Below the pieces are notes generated by a model. The model worked only from the letters and a program-made list of their open reading frames with translations, was not told where the DNA came from and did no database searches. DNA of 64,000 nucleotides, from the NCBI GenBank assembly GCA_973895155.1, contig OZ316895.1, forward strand, positions 4,464,001 through 4,528,000, written 5' to 3'. This document shows, in pieces, positions 33,355 to 45,500 of the stretch. The position numbers were made by a program, and so were the translations under genes. The stretch comes from Marsupella aquatica (Eukaryota > Marchantiophyta). Position 1 is the first letter of the stretch; each line of letters begins with the position of its first letter.

Positions 33355-36300
33355 TTATTTTGCATTTTGCTTTGTAATTCTCTATACAGAGCAACCTTGG
33401 ATCAATTTGATTCACAAGCTCAAGTACTCAAACTTAAGCCAGGATGGTCCACCATGTGGACACAGTGCTTCCATGTATCACATTTGGTGGTCCATGGGAG
33501 TTCGTGGCTCATAACTTGATGATTATGAGTCCCTCAAATAATTTTTTCTTTTTCACTTAAAAAAACATTCAAGCCCGATACTGCAGACTAACACAATGAT
33601 GATGAATCTAATGGATGTAAGACTTTGACCTAAGATATAGTACACTCCAACAATTACTATACAAAATGCGGCTCGCTTTAAAAATCGTTCTAACCAAGTT
33701 CACTACTGTAGATAGCAAATGAAACTTACAGTGTCATTAACGCGGGCCAACTGAGCAAGTGGTCCCGTCAACTTTGTGCACTCAGAGCCACAGACAACAA
33801 GCAATGCATGAAGGTTCGATGATATGAAGGTTCGCTGCCGTAGCTTTGGGAAAGGAGGTGCTGATCAGCCTCGAGCGCTGCTTCATGATAAGGAGGTGCA
33901 TGATACTCCCTGTGAGCCGGATAGTTGAGCACCTCGGTACGCAGAGCCATGTCGATGATCTTCATATTGAGGAAACCTTTCAGCTGTAGTTCGACGGCCA
34001 TCAGGGAAAACAATATAAACAAGAGATTTTGAGTTGCTCGAAGTACTGATTTTTGGAATGGAGAATTGCGATTGAAACCAGAGAGGATCCAACACTGAAG
34101 TATGCCAGGGGGAAAAGGTACTTAAGTTGAAAATTGACCCGGACTGGACGAGGCTCAAACACAATTTCAGGGCGGAAGTTTCATGGGAGGTCATATTGGA
34201 CTTTCAAGTAGCTTTCACAATTATTCCCATCAGTTAGAAAGAATTCGAAAATATCATGCATTAATTTAACATCAGTTTTAGCTTTGAAAGTTGAGGAGCT
34301 CCTGAAAAGAAAAATTAATTTGGTTTTATTTCCGAGTTCCAGCCCTCAAAACAAAGAAGAAGATAAGTAACGAATTTCGTCACAAAATCTTATTTTTTTC
34401 TTTGTATTATGAAGTAGCCAAAACAAATTTTGGGTAAGAAGTTGCGAAAATTCACGGTCACCTAAACAAATATATGGGCTGGATCCCCGGGTCAACTTTT
34501 ACCACAGTGCGTTTGGAATATGCCCTAGCAAAGGACTTGAAACATTGCTAGATGAATCTACGACGGGAATGTCCGAGTCCGATAGATCTATGCTCAGACC
34601 AAAACAGAGGTGGGTTAAATAATTCCGTCTACAACCCAAGTCATGTTGATTGTATGCTAGTATCCAATACTTCCTCTGAGTACGACTTGGATGATCGAAT
34701 CGATACAGATTACTAGACACACATGCATTCAAAGGGAGGCACAGTATGCTACAAAGCAAAAGACCTGTTGGTCTGAAGCATGATGTTCTGACAATTCTTT
34801 ATGGGAGCCCGGGTAGCCTTCATGGCTGAAGTGTGATATGGTAAGAATGCAATTACAAGAAGTCAAATTGCACCCGGAAGATGCTCTGCAACTCTCCACA
34901 TTAAATGTCAATTGAACTCGAAAGCGACACGTGCTTACTCCAGACATCATTCCTGAACTTCCACTTACCCAGGGAAAACGAGTCTTATATATATACTCAC
35001 AGCATTGACATGCAAAATCCAGAATCACGACCCCCCGGCAAAGGTAAAGATTTGAGGTTATCCATTGGATCGACGCATACTGTTCAATTAACAACGCAGT
35101 GCAATTCACTCACGAATATTTTCACTCAACTGTAGTCTCCTTTCACGAACGCACGATGGAAACAAATGCACATCCAATCTACAACCATCCCTTGACCGCT
35201 ATTCAGTAGTAGAATGGGGTCTTTGGGCTACCATTCTGAACATTTCCCTATATATCGATCACACTCAGAAAAGTATGCAGAGTCATATGTTGTATGACGG
35301 GAGACCGCGCAAACTCAGTAGTCAGGAGGACGACTGTCGATCGATCAATGGTCCGAACGATTCAGCAATTCCCACAAGAAAATATATGCGGGACCAACGT
35401 GAAGTGCTACGCCTGGATTACAAAATAATGCTGGATCAGTCTGTTGTAATCTATACCATGCAATACGTGGTTTTGTCTAGCTTCCATTCCACTGACTAGT
35501 CAAGTAAGTATGAACCAGAATCAGAAGAATTTCTGAAATCCTGATCCAGGACGGAGATACTTTTTATTTGTGACGGCAAGTTAAGTAAGTAACGTGTTTC
35601 CAAGAACAAAATCAGCGTCTAGCTATTCTGAGCTTCAGTGGCTGACTACGTGAAGGTTTCGAGATTCGGTTCGTCTTTGTTGAATGTGGCACATCGAAGT
35701 ATCATGTCTCCGAACGAAGATATTAAGAAGTGGACAATCCCGGCCGCGGGAGCTTATTGAATTGGGATTGCTGCAAGAATGAGCCCATGCACTCGTATTC
35801 GATTCTAGAATATAGAACTAGCTAGTACGAACGATTTCCCAAAGCGGCGAGATGATACGTTAGTCCAATGTCGAACAACTCCGGCCCCGCTTATTAATTT
35901 TTGGAGCAGAGGAATTTTTCGCGCTAGAATCACATTCAGAAGCGGAAGTGAAGTCAGCATATGTTAGATAACGGAGACGACGGAAGCTCACCCAGTGGTC
36001 AGGAGGACGACTGTCGATCAGCGGTCTAACAATTTAACAATTCTCGCTGTACATAAAAAGAGTTAAACAAACATACATGATTGCAAATTTCAGACAAAAC
36101 AGATGACACACACGACTCATCGTGCAAAAACAACTCCGAACATTGAACGCTAAATCACTCAGCTAGTAGAATGGGGTCTCCGGGAACCCAAATCTCAGCG
36201 ACATCTGACGCTTTTGCGCATTAAATACAGTAGGTCACTTACAAGGAAGGTTAGGAGATCTCGGTGAGGCATAGAAAGCCTAAGTGGCCTCTGTCGACTG

Positions 36301-36611
36301 AATGTCGTCCGCTTGTTGGCTGCTTCGGTCTCAACGCCGTCGATGGGGTAGGACACGCGATGCTAGCTTCTCTCGGTTCTATCCAGAGTTTAACATAGTG
36401 CCTTAACGTGAGAACCAAACTTCGATGAACACGGAAGTCAATCTAAGAAACTTTTGAGTTAGTCCAACTACGGAATTGTGGAACGGAGAGTAGGTCACCT
36501 GAGAGGATAGATCCAGAGCAGCCGCAGTAGGCACGAGAATCTCATTAAACCAAGAGCTGTACATCGAACATGAAGCTCAGTTGGATCGACGCTGAGTAAC
36601 TCAAGCCAATC

Positions 36612-37442
36612 GATCATCCTCGTAGCTTTGCGGCTAAAGAATAGCTGAATCAATGCCAGATCGATCACTTAGGTTGTTCCACTCGGTCCGGTAGACTAGA
36701 TTGTATTTCGATTCACGTACTACTGTAGCAAATTCGGAGTGTGCCGCCTACGACATCGCTATCAACCTTGAGGAATAAGGAAGAGGATCGATTAGAGAGC
36801 CCGAAAAACAGATCTGAGTCAGCTGGAGCCGATAACTAGATGAAGCCGAACAGATGAAGCCGAACGGACGGCTCGTTTGTGGGGACGTACAGATGCGGAC
36901 ACCGATCTCAGGCCTGGATGGAATGCGGACAGACAGGAAAGCAGGGAAATGATCCCAATCTTTCCTTCTTTTCTCTCAAATCTAGGATCCACATACCAGC
37001 CCGAACCAACGAATGTCAGCATGACTTGGGCCTGATGATGCTTCTGGACAAACCACTGATTCCTCGAGGATTGCAGGTCAGGATTGTCAAGGAAAGAGGG
37101 AAAAAGGGGACAGTTTCCTTTCTCCAATCCGCCAGCATTCAATCCAGGCCACAAACGAGCCCTCCATTCATCTGTTCGTCGAGTGGCTCGGCATCGTATG
37201 GTACTCGTTCTAATTATCGGCTGCAGCTGACTCAGACATGATTTTCAGGCTCTCTCATCGACACTTTTCCCTATTCTTCAGGGTTAATATCCCGACGTCT
37301 CAGACATCCCATTCTCAAAGTGCTACATCACTGAAACAAACTACAATTATCTAGCCTTATGGACTGAGTTGAACAACCTACGTGATTGGTCTAACATAGA
37401 TTCAGCTATTCTTTCACCGCAAACTACGAGGACGATAGATCG
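36612..37442. repeat. Large imperfect foldback, arms of about 300-330 bp (copy 1)
   Basis: The arms meet near 37027. Outer ends: ATCATCCTCGTAGCTTTGCGG on the left against its near complement around 37424-37440 on the right. Middle: TCGATTAGAGAGCCCGAA against TTCAGGCTCTCTCATCGA, and TGAGTCAGCTGGAGCCGATAA against TTATCGGCTGCAGCTGACTCA (about 36815-36836 and 37215-37235). Inner: GGCTCGTTTGTGG against CCACAAACGAGCC. Mismatches are spread throughout. A matching foldback sits in the second copy at about 46185-47015. Confidence 0.85.
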
Positions 37443-37785
37443 ACCTGCTCGATTGTGTTCTGGATACAACACAATCAAAAGGATCTTAATATACACATCG
37501 GCAGACACACATGAGTCCCGAACAGACACGTTTCTCTCAGCGGGATAACTGCGGACCCAAACTGCGAGCAGCTGGAATAACTAGTCAGATTAAACGACTC
37601 AAATTTCGCGAGCGGCTAGAATAACTAGTCAGACTAATCGACTTGCGCGAACTTTCTAGCAATTCGAGTCGATCATGATTCCCGTTGCAAATCGTGAGGG
37701 GCTGGCGAGCAAAATACGAGCCGTTTAATCTGAGTACCGTAGCCATTCGAGCCGATGATGAATTCCGTTTCAACCTAGCAACTTC

Positions 37786-38050
37786 GAGTCGATGATGAAT
37801 TCCGTTTCAATCTAGCTGCAATTCGACGTTGCAGTCGGACTATTTTGTTCCATTTCAACTTCAGCACCGGCATCCTTGCGAGCTAGCAGCAACTCGACGT
37901 TGTAGCCAGTGGGACCATCGAGTCGATGATGAATTCCGTTTCAATCTAGCTGCAATTCGACGTTGCAGTCGGACTATTGTTCCATTTCAAATTCAGCGCC
38001 GGCTACCTTGCGAGCTAGCAGCAACTCGACGTTGTAGCTAGCTAGTGGGA
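37786..38050 (+). repeat. 134-bp tandem duplication
   Basis: GAGTCGATGATGAATTCC begins a unit at 37786 and again at 37920. Each unit also holds GCAATTCGACGTTGCAG and GCAGCAACTCGACGTTGTAG, themselves related. The second segmental copy has a shorter array of about 60-bp units in the same place (47428-47550). Confidence 0.8.
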
Positions 38051-38435
38051 CGTACCATTTGAAATTCACCAGCGCTACCAAGCATGGCAGCCGCTGGAGC
38101 CGAAGCTACGAATAGCACGCTGCAACGCCAAGCGGCCCGAGACGTTGTCGATTTTTGAATTAACCTTCCAGTATATTGAACGGAATGCTCGTTGCTCATG
38201 GAGCGGGACAAAACTCGTGGAACACAAAACGAAATCCGATGAAGTTCACTGATTCTCCACACGCGTACTCTTCAGTGGCGTATACGGTTAGTATGAGAAT
38301 ACGACTCCGCATATACATGAGAAATAGGACTCCCCATATACATGAGAATAGGACTCCCCATGTACATCACTGCCTGGTAACCACACCTCAAAGTGTTAAT
38401 AACCACACGCCTGGTAACCACACCTCAAAGTGTTA

Positions 38436-39065
38436 ATAACCACACCTCAAAGTGGTAATATAAGGTGTGCACTCATTAATTTTTTTAAAATAATGATTTG
38501 TATCATGGTATAGAGGTGGTTTCAGATGGGACTCTGTTACTGCGATCTCGCGCGAGGAGAAGAAAGACTCGAGGAGAAGAAAGACTCGTACCATAATTAT
38601 GTAGTAATAACCACACCTCAAAGTGGTAATATAAGGTGTGGACTCATTAATTTTTTTAAAATAGTGATTTGTATCATGGTATAGAGGTGGTTTCCGATGG
38701 GACTCTGTTACTCAATCTCGCGCGAGGAGAAGAAAAACTCATACCATAAGTATGTTGTAATAACCACACCTCAAAGTGGTAATATAAGGTGTGGACTCAT
38801 TAATTTTTTTAAAAATAGTGATTTGTATCATGGTATAGAGGTGGTTTCCGATGGGACTCTGTTACTGCGATCTCGCACGAGGAGAAGAAAGACTCATACC
38901 ATAAGTATGTTGTAATAACCACACCTCAAAGTGGTAATATAAGGTGTGGATTCATTAATTTTTAAAAAAATAGTGATTTGTATCTTGGTATAGAGGTGGT
39001 TTCGGATGGGACTCTGTTACTGCGATCTCGCGCGAGGAGAAGAAAGACTCATACCATAATTATGT
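38436..39065 (+). repeat. Tandem array, four units of 153-171 bp
   Basis: Units begin near 38441, 38612, 38765 and 38920 with CACACCTCAAAGTGG. Each contains CATGGTATAGAGGTGG or a close variant, GGGACTCTGTTACT and ATCTCGCGCGAGGAG. The start of each unit is a short hairpin (CCACACCT against AGGTGTGG). Divergence is only a few percent, so the array is young. It lies directly after the first 5-kb copy. Confidence 0.9.
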
Positions 39066-39989
39066 CATATTTTAATGTACAATTACAAAGACCCCATATA
39101 CATGTGCGGTTTTGCTTATGGTCTATTGTACCATAGCTACAAAAATAAAAACAACTGGGTGTGTCCACTCCATTTCAGTGGAAGGATGGGAAGTAGACGT
39201 TTTTTTGGTCTTGAATAGAAATGAGTAAGAACGCTGGCCTTGAACAGAAAGGAGGAAGAACATTCATTTGATCCAACAGGGACTGCCCCACTGATCAGAC
39301 AGGGACTGCACCAAGAGGAAGAGGATTAAAACAGGGCCATAAAGTGGACCACCAGGGCCCAATTGAGTAGATTATCAGAACTCGCACTACCCACAAAATC
39401 CATAGGTCCCCACCCACTCACACATGTAATTTATAAGCTACCTGGAACCTCTCAGTCCCAGGCTAATACCCTAGCCAACTGACCTAAGCAGGCAGGAGTT
39501 TTTTCTATAGCATGTTCGTTCTAAGACACAGCTATTTTAACTTATTGACAATAATGTCAATTGTATCCTTTGTAAACTACCAATTAATTTAAATAGTTTA
39601 TCAAATAGCAATTATAGCATAATATTCAAATACATTAAAACAATGAATCAAATAAATAAATAGAATAAAAATGCACACCTTTACGCACTTTTTAGGTGAA
39701 AAACAAGTACATAACTTGTAAGATGTACCCTAGAGGTCCGTATAGTATTTTGTGTTTGACATAGAAGTATGTTAGCTTTATACTCTGGCTTTGTACTCTA
39801 CTTTTAGGCCCTATTGAAAAATTCACTATTTAGGTGACACCTGTTAACCTCTAAACCATAACGTTTGGAAAGTTTTTCACCAATGGACATATAACCTACA
39901 GGGCATCTCTGGTGTTTGCACTGGGTGCATCCTGGTGAGTCTGACCATCTCGTGCAATAGAGAATGAATGGCAGAAAAAAAATCTCATC
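39066..39989. other. AT-rich gap, no gene
   Basis: 39500-39720 is strongly A/T rich. No coding frame is convincing. Confidence 0.45.
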
Positions 39990-40328
39990 AAATACATGAT
40001 AAGCTATCACAGTAAGACATATCAAATCAAATGAAAATCATAAACTTGAAATAAATAAAGGGGTTAGATAAATTGTTAAATTCAAACCAATATAAAGTGA
40101 AATGATACACTAGGCCAGATTTAAAAGAAAATTCAGAACTCATATTTCTAATAAGACAAAATACATGATAAGCTATCACAGTAAGACATATCAAATCAAA
40201 TGAAAATCATAAACTTGAAATAATTAAAGGGGTTAGATAATTTGTAAATTCAAACCAATACAAAGTGAAATGATACACTAGGCCAGATTTAAAAGAAAAT
40301 TCAGAACTCATATTTCTAATAAGACAAA
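39990..40328 (+). repeat. 168-bp tandem duplication
   Basis: AAATACATGATAAGCTATC starts a unit at 39990 and again at 40158; the copies differ at a handful of positions. AT-rich, non-coding. Confidence 0.9.
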
Positions 40329-40480
40329 ATAAGGTAGAAGGTGTTCACCATATAGCAATGTCAAAAAAAATATTTCATGCTACCTCTCACTCCCAAGCTA
40401 ATCCCCTAGCCTACTGACCTGAGCTAGTTTGTTAGGAGGGAGTTTTTTCATGCTACCACTGCCAGTATTCATTAACTTTT

Positions 40481-41450
40481 ACAGAAGAGGCTGCAAGTGC
40501 ACTTGGTGGGCCTCCCAAGATGGCTCATGGATGTAAAGGCAGACAGTCCTCTTTGCTGGCACAGCACAATCTGGGGGGATATCTGGGATGTTTATGGCAA
40601 GGAGAAAACCAAACATTTCGTTTGGCAGTTAGTTCACCGTGTAACTGCTACCAAGCATGTTATTGGTAGATTCGAAGAACTACCCACAGAAATGCAACTG
40701 GTGCCATTGTTCCTTTCTCTGGCAAGGCTGTTGCTTGGTGGTGTAAGCACTGTGAGCAGATGCTCGTGAGTATATGATAGTGTTAAGGATTGCTCTTAGT
40801 CTTGTGACTCATAGGTTACGGCACTTAGGCTAACCACAGTTAGGATCTTAACTGAGGTTAGGTTAGTCATGTGTGACCTTGTATATACCAGGGCTAGTGT
40901 AAGCCGCTGGAGTGTGGTGCTTACTCATTGTAACAGAGCAACTTGAGGAAGAGGGAGAGCATGTGTGTTCGTCTACTATTGAAATAAAGCTTGAGTGTTT
41001 GTGTGAACGTAGCCTTGGAGAAGAGATGAACCACGTAGAGATTGTGTTGACTACGTGTGCATGGAATGAGTCATGGTTGTATTGTCGTTGTGAATGACAT
41101 CTTAGTTCAACAGATACACTGTCAGAGGCTTTGTCCGGATTGGCAAAGGAATGGATGGTGAAGGTTATGCATGCCATTCTGAGCACCCTGCTTGCTTGGA
41201 GCAATTCAAGTGTTCCTCTTAAGCCGTGCATATTGCTCGACGTATTACCAACTGGTCTTGGAAAGCCCAGACAGTATTCTTTGGAGAAGGATTTAGGGTT
41301 TGGTTGTGGGCATAATATCTGGCCTGGAAGAAAGGGTTGGATTGCATCACAAAGGATGGATGTAGTCTGTTAGATCTTGTTGGCAAGATGGAACGTGATT
41401 TTGGAAGGGAAGCAGGTCACCTTGTTTTATTGGGTTTTACTATTGTTCCT
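40481..41450 (+). mobile_element. LINE tail (zf-RVT-like), split by a solo LTR
   Basis: The frame from about 40490 gives a Trp-rich region (STIWGDIWDVYGKEKTKHFV, then WQLVHRVTATKHVIGRFEE) that fits the zf-RVT zinc-binding domain downstream of reverse transcriptase in plant L1-type LINEs. The same sequence continues after the LTR at 41113 (EALSGLAKEWMVKVMHAILS; in another frame ITNWSWKAQTVFFGEGF). Frames shift and stops are present, and the RT itself is absent, so only the degraded 3' end remains. It is a different lineage from the 5.4-kb retrotransposon. Confidence 0.65.
40781..41112 (+). mobile_element. Solo LTR, second copy of the 18.3-kb family
   Basis: 332 bp, starting TGTTAAGG and ending TTCAACA. 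It is flanked by GATAG (40776-40780) and GATAC (41113-41117), a target duplication with one difference. It aligns over its length with 18280-18623. It inserted into the LINE tail, so it is younger than that fragment. Confidence 0.85.
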
Positions 41451-42509
41451 TGGAATTAATGTATTCACTACTTTTAAAATACAGAAAGGAAATCTAGATT
41501 GTTAGACTCTACCTCTAGCCGGATGACCGGACCAGCCGGTCACCAGACATGACTACATGTACCACCACTCATGGCTATTCAGATATTCATTCTCATTCAG
41601 ACTCTAATATAGATAAGTTATTTGTGGCATTGCATTATAATATGAAAGGTTAAATTAGTTCGTGGACCCATTTATCCTTTTGAGTTTGCAAAAGAATACC
41701 GTATCTAGATTGTCGATCTGTTAAATTTAACCTTTAGTTTGTGGTCTGTTTTATCCAATCATGTTCTTCTGCAAAGGTCCTTGGAACTCATTTTCTACGT
41801 TGGCTCAAGTACCACCCTTACTCTCACCCTGCACGGATATATATAAAGTGAGTAAATAAACCTCCTTTGTACCTTATTACACATGCCTTGATGTCGTCTG
41901 GTGGCACTTCAACCCAACTATTTTAAAATACCAGCCACTCCAGATGAGCTCATAATCAAGCCCAAATTAATATGAGTTTGATAAGCAAAAGGCTTGGTCT
42001 AAAAATAGTGGCGCTTTGACCATGTTTTCATCTAACTTGGGCCATTGTTAACGGTTGAATGAGATAATTATATATATACTTTGTACTAACTTGAACTTGC
42101 AACCCCAAAACTTTTCTCCCTCTTGCTCCTCCAACCTTCTACCTGTTATTGTTTTTGGTCCCCAATCCTGTCTCACTTCAATCTTTCTTTTTGTTTCATT
42201 CCCTTCAATTTGGTTGATCTGATTGGTTTGACGAGGGTAATTAATCAGACAGTTTTGGGAAACCCAATTTTCCCCAAATTTATGTAGTAACTAAGTAGGT
42301 CCTAAAGCTAGGTAGCAACGTAAAACAACTCAGCCCAAATGGGCTTGACTGGACAAAATTATGGCTAACACAACTTTTAATGCATCTCAGTATGCTAACA
42401 TTAATACCGTAGTAGCACAGAAATGACATCATGAAAACCTAAGAGAACACTAGCTAACAAACTTAATGTAAGTTAGGTCTAAAGTGCAACATTTTGTTTA
42501 TGTTTACTG
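41451..42509. other. Intergenic stretch, no gene
   Basis: AT-rich sequence with no recognisable coding frame or repeat structure that I can support. Confidence 0.4.
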
Positions 42510-45500
42510 ATGCTGCATTTGGCTTTCTACTTTCCTAAACAGAGCAAGAATTAGTAGGATTAGTTTGATTCACAAGCTCAAGGACTACAAATTAACCGAA
42601 GACAGGTTGGACCACCACCATATTGGAGAGTGCTCCCATGGATCACATTTTGGTGGTCCATGGGAGTTTGGGGCCGATAATTTGATGATTATGAACCCTA
42701 AAATCATTTTGTTTATTTTTTACTGGCAAGGCAACTAGAGAGATTGAGACTTAAAAAACACATTCAAGGTTAGCCCAATTCAAATCCAAATATTTGATTC
42801 TTACTAACACAATGAACATTAATCTAATGGAATTAAGACTTTAAACCTGTGTAAGATAAGTACACCGCACCAATCACCATACCATGTGCGCCATGTTAAA
42901 AACAAATTGGTCTAACCAGGTTCACAACCGGGTTCACAACTGTAGATACCAAATGAACCAAACAGTCTAATTAATATGCGTGGGCCAAATGAGCAAGTGG
43001 TGCACTCTAGAGCCACAGAGTAATGCATCAAGGTTCGCTGATACAAACTAAGGTTTACTCACGTAGCTTTGGGAAACAAGGTGCTGATCAGCCTCGAGCG
43101 CTGCATGATAAGGGTTTAGGGTAGTTTGACAATGTAAGAGATACCGCTGCGGGATAAGGATTTACAGTAGCTCGACAATATATCCAAGAGATTTTGAGTT
43201 GCTCAAACTCTCGCTCAAACCACTGATTTTTGGAATGGGCTATTGAGATTGAAGCCAGAGATGATCTACCACTCAAATATGCCAGTAGGCAAATTAAGGT
43301 AGTCAAAGTGACTTGCCAGATGGAGAGAGTGCAGATCGAATCAATTAAGCTGAAACTTGACCTGCATTGGATGAGGCCCAAACTCAACTCCAGGCTAGGT
43401 CTCGCTCCAGGTCATGTTGGAATTTCCAGTTAGTAGCTTTCACAACTGCTCATATCAGTGGAGAAGGAATTCAAAGACATCATTCATTTAACATCACCAG
43501 TTTAAGCTATGAAAGTTGACTGAGCAACTCCTGACAACAGGCTTTATTTGGGTTTCCCCTCCCTGCCCCCGCCCCCAAAACAAAGAAGAAGAAGATCCGT
43601 AACGAATTTTGTCCCAAAATTTCAGAGTTGCTGTTTCTTTGTATTATGGCCAAAACAGATCTTGGGTAAGTTGGTGAAAATTCACCACTAAAAACACATA
43701 CGGATTGAATAAGGTCAGCTTTTACCACACGACGATTGGAACATGGTCTAGCAAAGGACTCACTTGAAACATTGCTAGATGAATCTACCACGGCAATCTC
43801 AGAATTCGAGATGTCATCTATGGTCAGACCAAAACAGAAGTAGGTTAAATAATTCCCTCTACAACCCAAGCCATTTTGATTCTATACTATCCAATATTTA
43901 GAGTACGTAGCCCAGAGCTGCATGAGTGTCAGGTAGCTCACTTGAGTTGAAGTTGAAACTGATAGGTAGCTAGTTAGGTCTTACCTTCAACTGTTGTAAT
44001 TTAATGTTCCCTTTCTGTTGGGTTTCACAGATTTCCCTTTATATAAAATAAAATAAATACTTATACTGAGTGAGACTAGGATGAATACAGAAGAATCTTT
44101 GGGGTAGCTCACTTCAATGGAGAGTGAAACTGGGATGATCTGAGTGAGACTAAGATGATCGAATCGATACAGAATCTTTGACAGATGCATGTAAAGTGAG
44201 GCACAGTATGCTTCAATCGAATTAAAACAAACGACCTGTTGGTTCAAATGATGCATGATGTTTTGACTATTCCTTAATATGATTGAGAGCTTTCATGAGC
44301 AAAAGAAATTAAGTGCGATGCCTTCAGAATTGTGTGTGGAAAGAATTCAGTTATTAGAAGTCAAATTGCAGCCGGAAGATGCGGGGGAAGATGCTCTGAC
44401 TGAAACTATCCACTTAATGCAATTAATGCAAAATAATGTCAATTGCAATCGAAACCTACACGCATGAAACGAATTTTGCTTACTCAGACATCATTCCTAA
44501 ACCTCCTCGACCCCAGGGAAAACGAGTCTATATATTCACAGGATTGACATGCAAAATCCAGAATCACGATCCCCCAGCAAAGGCTGTAACCAAGATTTAA
44601 GGTTATCCATTGAATCAACGTACACAGTTCAATTAACAATGCAGTACAATTGAGTCACGAATAGTTTCAGTTAACTGTAGTCTCCTTTCAAGAACGCACG
44701 ATACGAATACACGTCCAATCTACAACCATCCCTTGAACTCTAGAGTCAGTACAGTAGAATGGGGTCTTTGGGCTACCATTCTGAAGATTTCCCTATCGAT
44801 CACATTCAGAAAAGTATGTGGAGTCATATGTTAGATGACGGGAGACCGCGCAAACTCATAGTCAGGAGGTCGACTGTTAATCAATGGTCTACGTGAAGTG
44901 ATAACGTGATAGCTAGGCCTGCATTACAAACTAATGCTGGATCATTTTAATTATACCACGCAGAACGTGGATTTGTATAGCTTCCATTCCACTGACTAGA
45001 CAAGTAAGTTCGTACGAAGAACCAGAATCAGAAGAATCTCTGAAATCTTGAGCTAGGACGGACACTTTCTAATGCTGACGGCAAAGTAACGTGTTTCCAT
45101 GCATGAACAGAATGAGCGTCTCGCTATTCTACGCGTCAGTGACCGACTAGATGAAAATCAATTTCGAGATTAGCCTCGTCTTTCTTGACTTGAGTCTAGA
45201 TCGCACATGGAAATATGGATACCACTTCGTCTCCGAACGAAGATGAGAAGTGGACAATCCCGGCCGGCTCGATTATATAGTATCAAACTAGCTAGTATGA
45301 ACGATTTCACACAGCGGCGAGATGTTACAGTAGTCCAATGTCGAACCCACCTCCCCGCTAATTAATGGAGCAGAGTAATTTTGCGCGCTAGAATCACATT
45401 CAGAAGCGGAAGTGAAGTAAGTGTATGTTAGATGACGGCGACCGTGCAAGCTCACCCAGTGGTCAGGAGGACGATTGTCGATCAATCGTCTGATCGAACA

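Larger units (their letters stand above)
33355..38290 (+). repeat. Segmental duplication of about 5 kb, copy 1
   Basis: This segment aligns in the same order and orientation with 42510-47785, with roughly 10-20 percent divergence plus indels. Shared landmarks include GGTGGTCCATGGGAGTT, AAACATTGCTAGATGAATCT, GTCAGGAGG and GACGAC nearby, and GGAATGCTCGTTGCT near the end. No coding frame is kept between the copies, so it is a non-coding repeat unit. Inside it are direct repeats (around 35226-35350 and 35925-36050), a large foldback (36612-37442) and a 134-bp tandem duplication (37786-38050). No matching terminal repeats or transposase were found. Confidence 0.85.

Noticed and set aside
36819-37154. 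Open frames inside the large foldback
   Set aside because: Not kept in the second copy; they follow from the inverted repeat.
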